A stretch of DNA of 34,345 bases from Podochytrium sp. JEL0797. Taxonomy: Eukaryota > Chytridiomycota > Chytridiomycetes > Chytridiales > Chytriomycetaceae. Shown here piece after piece: positions 31,745 through 34,345 of this stretch; positions within the stretch are counted from its first letter, which is position 1, and every line of letters starts with the position of its first letter. Where the stretch lies: NCBI GenBank assembly GCA_027596195.1, contig JADGJG010000172.1, positions 1 to 34,345 on the forward strand, given 5' to 3'. The translations under genes and the position numbers were made by a program. Below the pieces are notes generated by a model. It saw nothing but the letters and a program-made list of their open reading frames with translations, had not been told where the DNA came from and did not search any database.

Positions 31745-31881
31745 GAATTGGGAGTGAAAAAAAACGAACGGCGGAGTCACGAGACACAACAAGAATATGT
31801 AATAACTATTTAATTAGCTGATCCACGAAAGAATTGAAACACTCTCGGAATCTCTCTTTTTATAAAAAATAAAATTAAAAA

Positions 31882-32552
31882 TTAAAACGAAGTCATTCTT
31901 TGCAACATTGGCTGATTCTGTTGCTGGCTCTTTGGCACGGGAATCACGACGGGTGCGAATTGCGGCAGGAATTGCGATTTACGTTTCGTTGCTTTGGACT
32001 CTTCGGCAGAAGGTTTCACAATCAGAACCGGGCAGTCGCAATGGCGCGCCATGTAATCGCTACCGTGTAATCCGTTAGTTTTTGGATTTTTTTCAGAATG
32101 GAACAAGCTCACCTTGTTGATCCCAGCAAGCTCCTTGAAATCAAGCCAGCACCGCGTGACCCGCATATCAGAATCGTCGGCCTCAGCTCGTGCACTTTCT
32201 CAACCAAGCTCTCCTTCACAGGTCCCACAAGCGAAATGGCCTTGTACGAAACTTTCTTATCTTCGACCAATTCCGAATACTTTTTGAGCACCTCCAGGCA
32301 CTCGTCCCCCTGTGCCTTGTTGGCAGTAGCTGCATCCGTCGGCGTAAAGAAGCCATGGGACTCGAGAAGTGGCGGCTGTGCATGAATGAGAACCACGAGA
32401 TCGTCTTTTTGGATTTGGTGTTTGACTGCGTGCTTGAACGCCAGCTCAGAACTTTTGGACGAGTCGAGGGCAATCACGATTGTGCGTTTGAACGTGGGCG
32501 GAGTGTAATATTGGCTTGAGCGTATGACTTTCTCGATTTCGATGACGGGCAT
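31882..32552 (-). CDS. Universal stress protein (UspA family) 2
   Basis: Two exons, 32552-32113 and 32059-31882 (205 aa). The start is placed at MPVIEIEKVIRSS; an in-frame open stretch upstream has no supported start. Core features: KRTIVIALDSSKSSELAFKH, a DLVVLIHAQPP strand, and the ATP-binding signature GSRGAGLISRSLLGSTS followed by DYMARHCDCPVLIVKP. The single 53 bp intron splits the Ser codon right after G-S-T, exactly as the last intron of USP 1 (7272-7969). A Gln-rich C-terminal tail (SQQQNQPMLQRM) follows the core. Predicted cytosolic ATP-binding stress protein. Confidence 0.9.
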
Positions 32553-32981
32553 GGCTTTGATTGTGGTTTTGTGATTTCTTTTGGTTTTTCCGTCGCCACC
32601 CCTAAATTTTTCTGCAAATATACGACCGGCGGACTCGAACTTTGTTTTGGTGCCCCCTTCAAGCCAGACGAATCGAGAAGGAGTCGAACCCAACGAAATG
32701 GCGCGAGATATCGACGCTAAACGATTTGTGACCGAATGATTCACGAAAGATTGCCGCAGTCAATGATTGAAAAGGCTGGAGAATTATTTTTGCACACCCC
32801 GGCGACTCATAAGCGAGACGGTCTCCGACTGCGGAGTCCTGGCGGTCAGTTGGGCAACGCATACCGAGCCAAGATGCTTGTGACTGCGTCGTGGCGGTTC
32901 CACACTTGCACTCGCCTCAAAAAGCCGCAATTCGTAAATTTTTTTTCTTAATTTTATTAAAGATGGAAAAGGAAAGCTGAA

Positions 32982-32983
<2 letters not shown>
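32553..32983. other. Spacer between universal stress protein genes 2 and 3
   Basis: Promoter region of stress protein 2 plus the 3' flank of stress protein 3. No separate gene is recognised. Confidence 0.5.

Positions 32984-33019
<36 letters not shown>
32984..33019. repeat. (CA)18 microsatellite
   Basis: Eighteen uninterrupted CA dinucleotides, ending eight bases from the stop codon of stress protein 3, so probably transcribed in its 3'-UTR as (TG)n. Likely length-polymorphic. Confidence 0.97.
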
Positions 33020-33024
<5 letters not shown>

Positions 33025-33026
33025 CC

Positions 33027-33530
33027 TCACACAATCACAACAGGACAATTGCAGTTGTGCGCGCAATAATCACTCGTGGACCCAAGAAACCGTTTCGCCA
33101 ACGTGCTCTGCCCACGACTCCCCATAATCAACGTGTTCGCTTGCAACTCTTCGACCTTGGCCACAATCGTTTGAGCGTCCTTCCCGTTCCCGACGACCGA
33201 GACGGCCTTGTACTGCAGATTCTTGGCGGTGAGTTGCGCCACGTAGTGGGCAAGGATTCCGCTGCTCTTTTCGGCCTTGGATTTGGTCGCGGCGGAGGCT
33301 TCGGCTGTGTAGGATTCGGTGATTTTGGCTTGCACGTGGAGGAGTATGACGAGGTCGTCGGGGCGGATGTGTTCGTTCAGTGCCCACACGAAGGCGGCTT
33401 CGGCGTTGCTGGATCCGTCGATTGCGATGGCGATGATTCGGGTTGGTGCGGCGGGTTGGGTCAGGCTGCAGGTGCAGTCGACGGTTGGGGACGAATGAGT
33501 TGAAGAAGGGGAAGAAGTTGAAGTATTCAT
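33027..33530 (-). CDS. Universal stress protein (UspA family) 3
   Basis: Single uninterrupted exon, 167 aa. After a Ser/Thr-rich N-terminus of about 30 residues comes the core: RIIAIAIDGSSNAEAAFVW, DDLVILLHVQ, NTLIMGSRG and the ATP signature GSRGQSTLAKRFLGSTS, then DYCAHNCNCPVVIV ending at the stop. It lacks the intron that USP 1 and USP 2 carry within the signature-adjacent Ser codon, so this copy lost it or derives from a processed copy. Short N-terminal Cys pair (DCTCS). Predicted cytosolic nucleotide-binding stress protein. Confidence 0.92.
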   Translation of the reverse strand: MNTSTSSPSSTHSSPTVDCTCSLTQPAAPTRIIAIAIDGSSNAEAAFVWALNEHIRPDDLVILLHVQAKITESYTAEASAATKSKAEKSSGILAHYVAQLTAKNLQYKAVSVVGNGKDAQTIVAKVEELQANTLIMGSRGQSTLAKRFLGSTSDYCAHNCNCPVVIV

Positions 33531-33942
33531 ATTTTAGTTGCTGTTTGGATGAACGAAGGAAAGTAGAGGGGGAGGTGAGTTTTATACTCCGGAAGCGAAG
33601 GGTTTGAACCTCGAAAATGGGCAATCACACCCGCCCGCCAAGTGATTTGCAATGCAGAAGAAACGATGGGTATTAATAAAGGAGGGAAAAGAATAATGTA
33701 TGAATCACGTCCTTTGCCTGTAATATCACGCGGAGGGTAGACCCCCCCCCCCCCCCCTGAAAATTTTCAATTGCATCCAGCGTGAAAAGTATGAGCCACT
33801 GTCGGATGGTGCCACACTGATATCGAGACGCGCACACGAATTGGTATAAACGAAACAAGTGATAATTTGAATGCAGTTCGATTTTTTGAAAAAAATTATG
33901 CGGCAATTGACTTCATTTTTGAAAATTGTTCCGCATTGGGCT
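33531..33942. other. Spacer with a (C)16 tract
   Basis: Upstream region of stress protein 3. A homopolymer of sixteen C at 33742-33757 is the only notable feature. No gene is recognised. Confidence 0.5.
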
Positions 33943-34345
33943 TCAAGATCCCCCCGCGCAACTGCAATAATGTGCGCAATAGTCGCTCACTGAGCCCAAA
34001 GCGACCGCGACAACGCGTTCAAACCTCTCGACCCAACAATCAAAACAGCCGCACCGAGGTCATCCACCGTCTGCACGAGAACCTCCTTTCCATTCGGAAA
34101 TGACATGGTCTTGTGCCGGATTTGTTTGGCGGCCAGAATGTCGGAGAACTTGGCGAGGCGGATGGCTTGCGAATCGGATTCGAGAATCGCGTTTTTGGCG
34201 GCAGCGTCGGCGGAGGTGGAAGAATCCTTGCGGTTTTAGGTGTTGAGGGTGGGCGTTGAGGAGGACGACGAGGTCGCCGGTTGGGTGGACTTGGTTTTCG
34301 AGGGTCCATTGGAAGGCGAATTCAGCGTGTTGGGATTGGTCGACA
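33943..34345 (-). pseudogene. Frameshifted universal stress protein copy, truncated at window edge
   Basis: Minus-strand sequence from the window end encodes UspA-family blocks in successive frames: HAEFAFQWTLENQVHP and GDLVVLLNAHP ... QGFF, then a frame change near 34215-34222 to TSADAAAKNAILESDSQAI ... VLIVGSRGLNALSRSL. A second frame change near 33996 comes before GSVSDYCAHYCSCA. The final beta strand is replaced by GGS-stop. Neither shift sits at usable splice sites. It is therefore a decayed member of the cluster, or alternatively carries sequencing errors. The 5' end lies beyond the window. Confidence 0.75.

Overview
The window looks like nuclear DNA of a flagellated (zoosporic) fungus, most likely a chytrid. 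Three observations support this. Genes are split by many short GT-AG introns (mostly 46-80 bp, often with a CTAAC/CTGAC-like branch site). Fungal-type genes (poly(A)-binding protein, mitochondrial-type ketoacyl synthase, Atg22-like transporters, ZC3HC1) sit beside an axonemal dynein intermediate chain that only a ciliated organism needs. There is also a small set of seven-transmembrane receptors and universal stress proteins. Exon models were built by hand from splice signals, reading phase and protein continuity. The taxonomic call is inference.

Layout. 0.75-1.86 kb: a decayed F-box/LRR gene (-), head to head with a long acidic repeat protein of unknown function (1.9-4.3 kb, +). 4.5-5.5 kb: 7TM receptor 1 (+). 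5.8-6.8 kb: a secreted protein with a HELAEAITDP motif (+). 7.3-8.0 kb: universal stress protein 1 (+). 8.1-10.6 kb: poly(A)-binding protein (+) with an A-tract-rich spliced leader. 10.9-14.4 kb: a 15-exon DNAI4/WDR78 gene (-). 14.5-15.1 kb: a small bulb-type lectin (-), divergent from a FabF-type ketoacyl-ACP synthase (15.3-16.9 kb, +). 17.0-18.2 kb: 7TM receptor 2 (-). 18.4-19.5 kb: ZC3HC1/NIPA-like (-).

19.5-27.1 kb is a duplication-rich block on the minus strand: a C-terminal Atg22-like fragment, an unknown protein with a PCNA-binding-like motif, and three tandem Atg22-like transporter genes (A, B, C). A and C are almost identical, including the intron and part of the promoter. B has an extra intron and a divergent tail. 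27.6-27.85 kb is a decayed copy of the 3' end of 7TM receptor 3, which is intact just downstream (27.9-28.9 kb, -). 29.2-31.7 kb: a USP16/45-type ubiquitin protease with a ZnF-UBP domain (-). 31.9-34.3 kb: a universal stress protein cluster (-) of two intact genes and one frameshifted copy running off the window edge.

No operon-like or defence-island logic is apparent. The genes are individually transcribed. The main biological themes are sensing (7TM receptors), motility (axonemal dynein), vacuolar or autophagic transport (Atg22-like array), stress response (UspA family), and active local gene duplication followed by decay or possible gene conversion.
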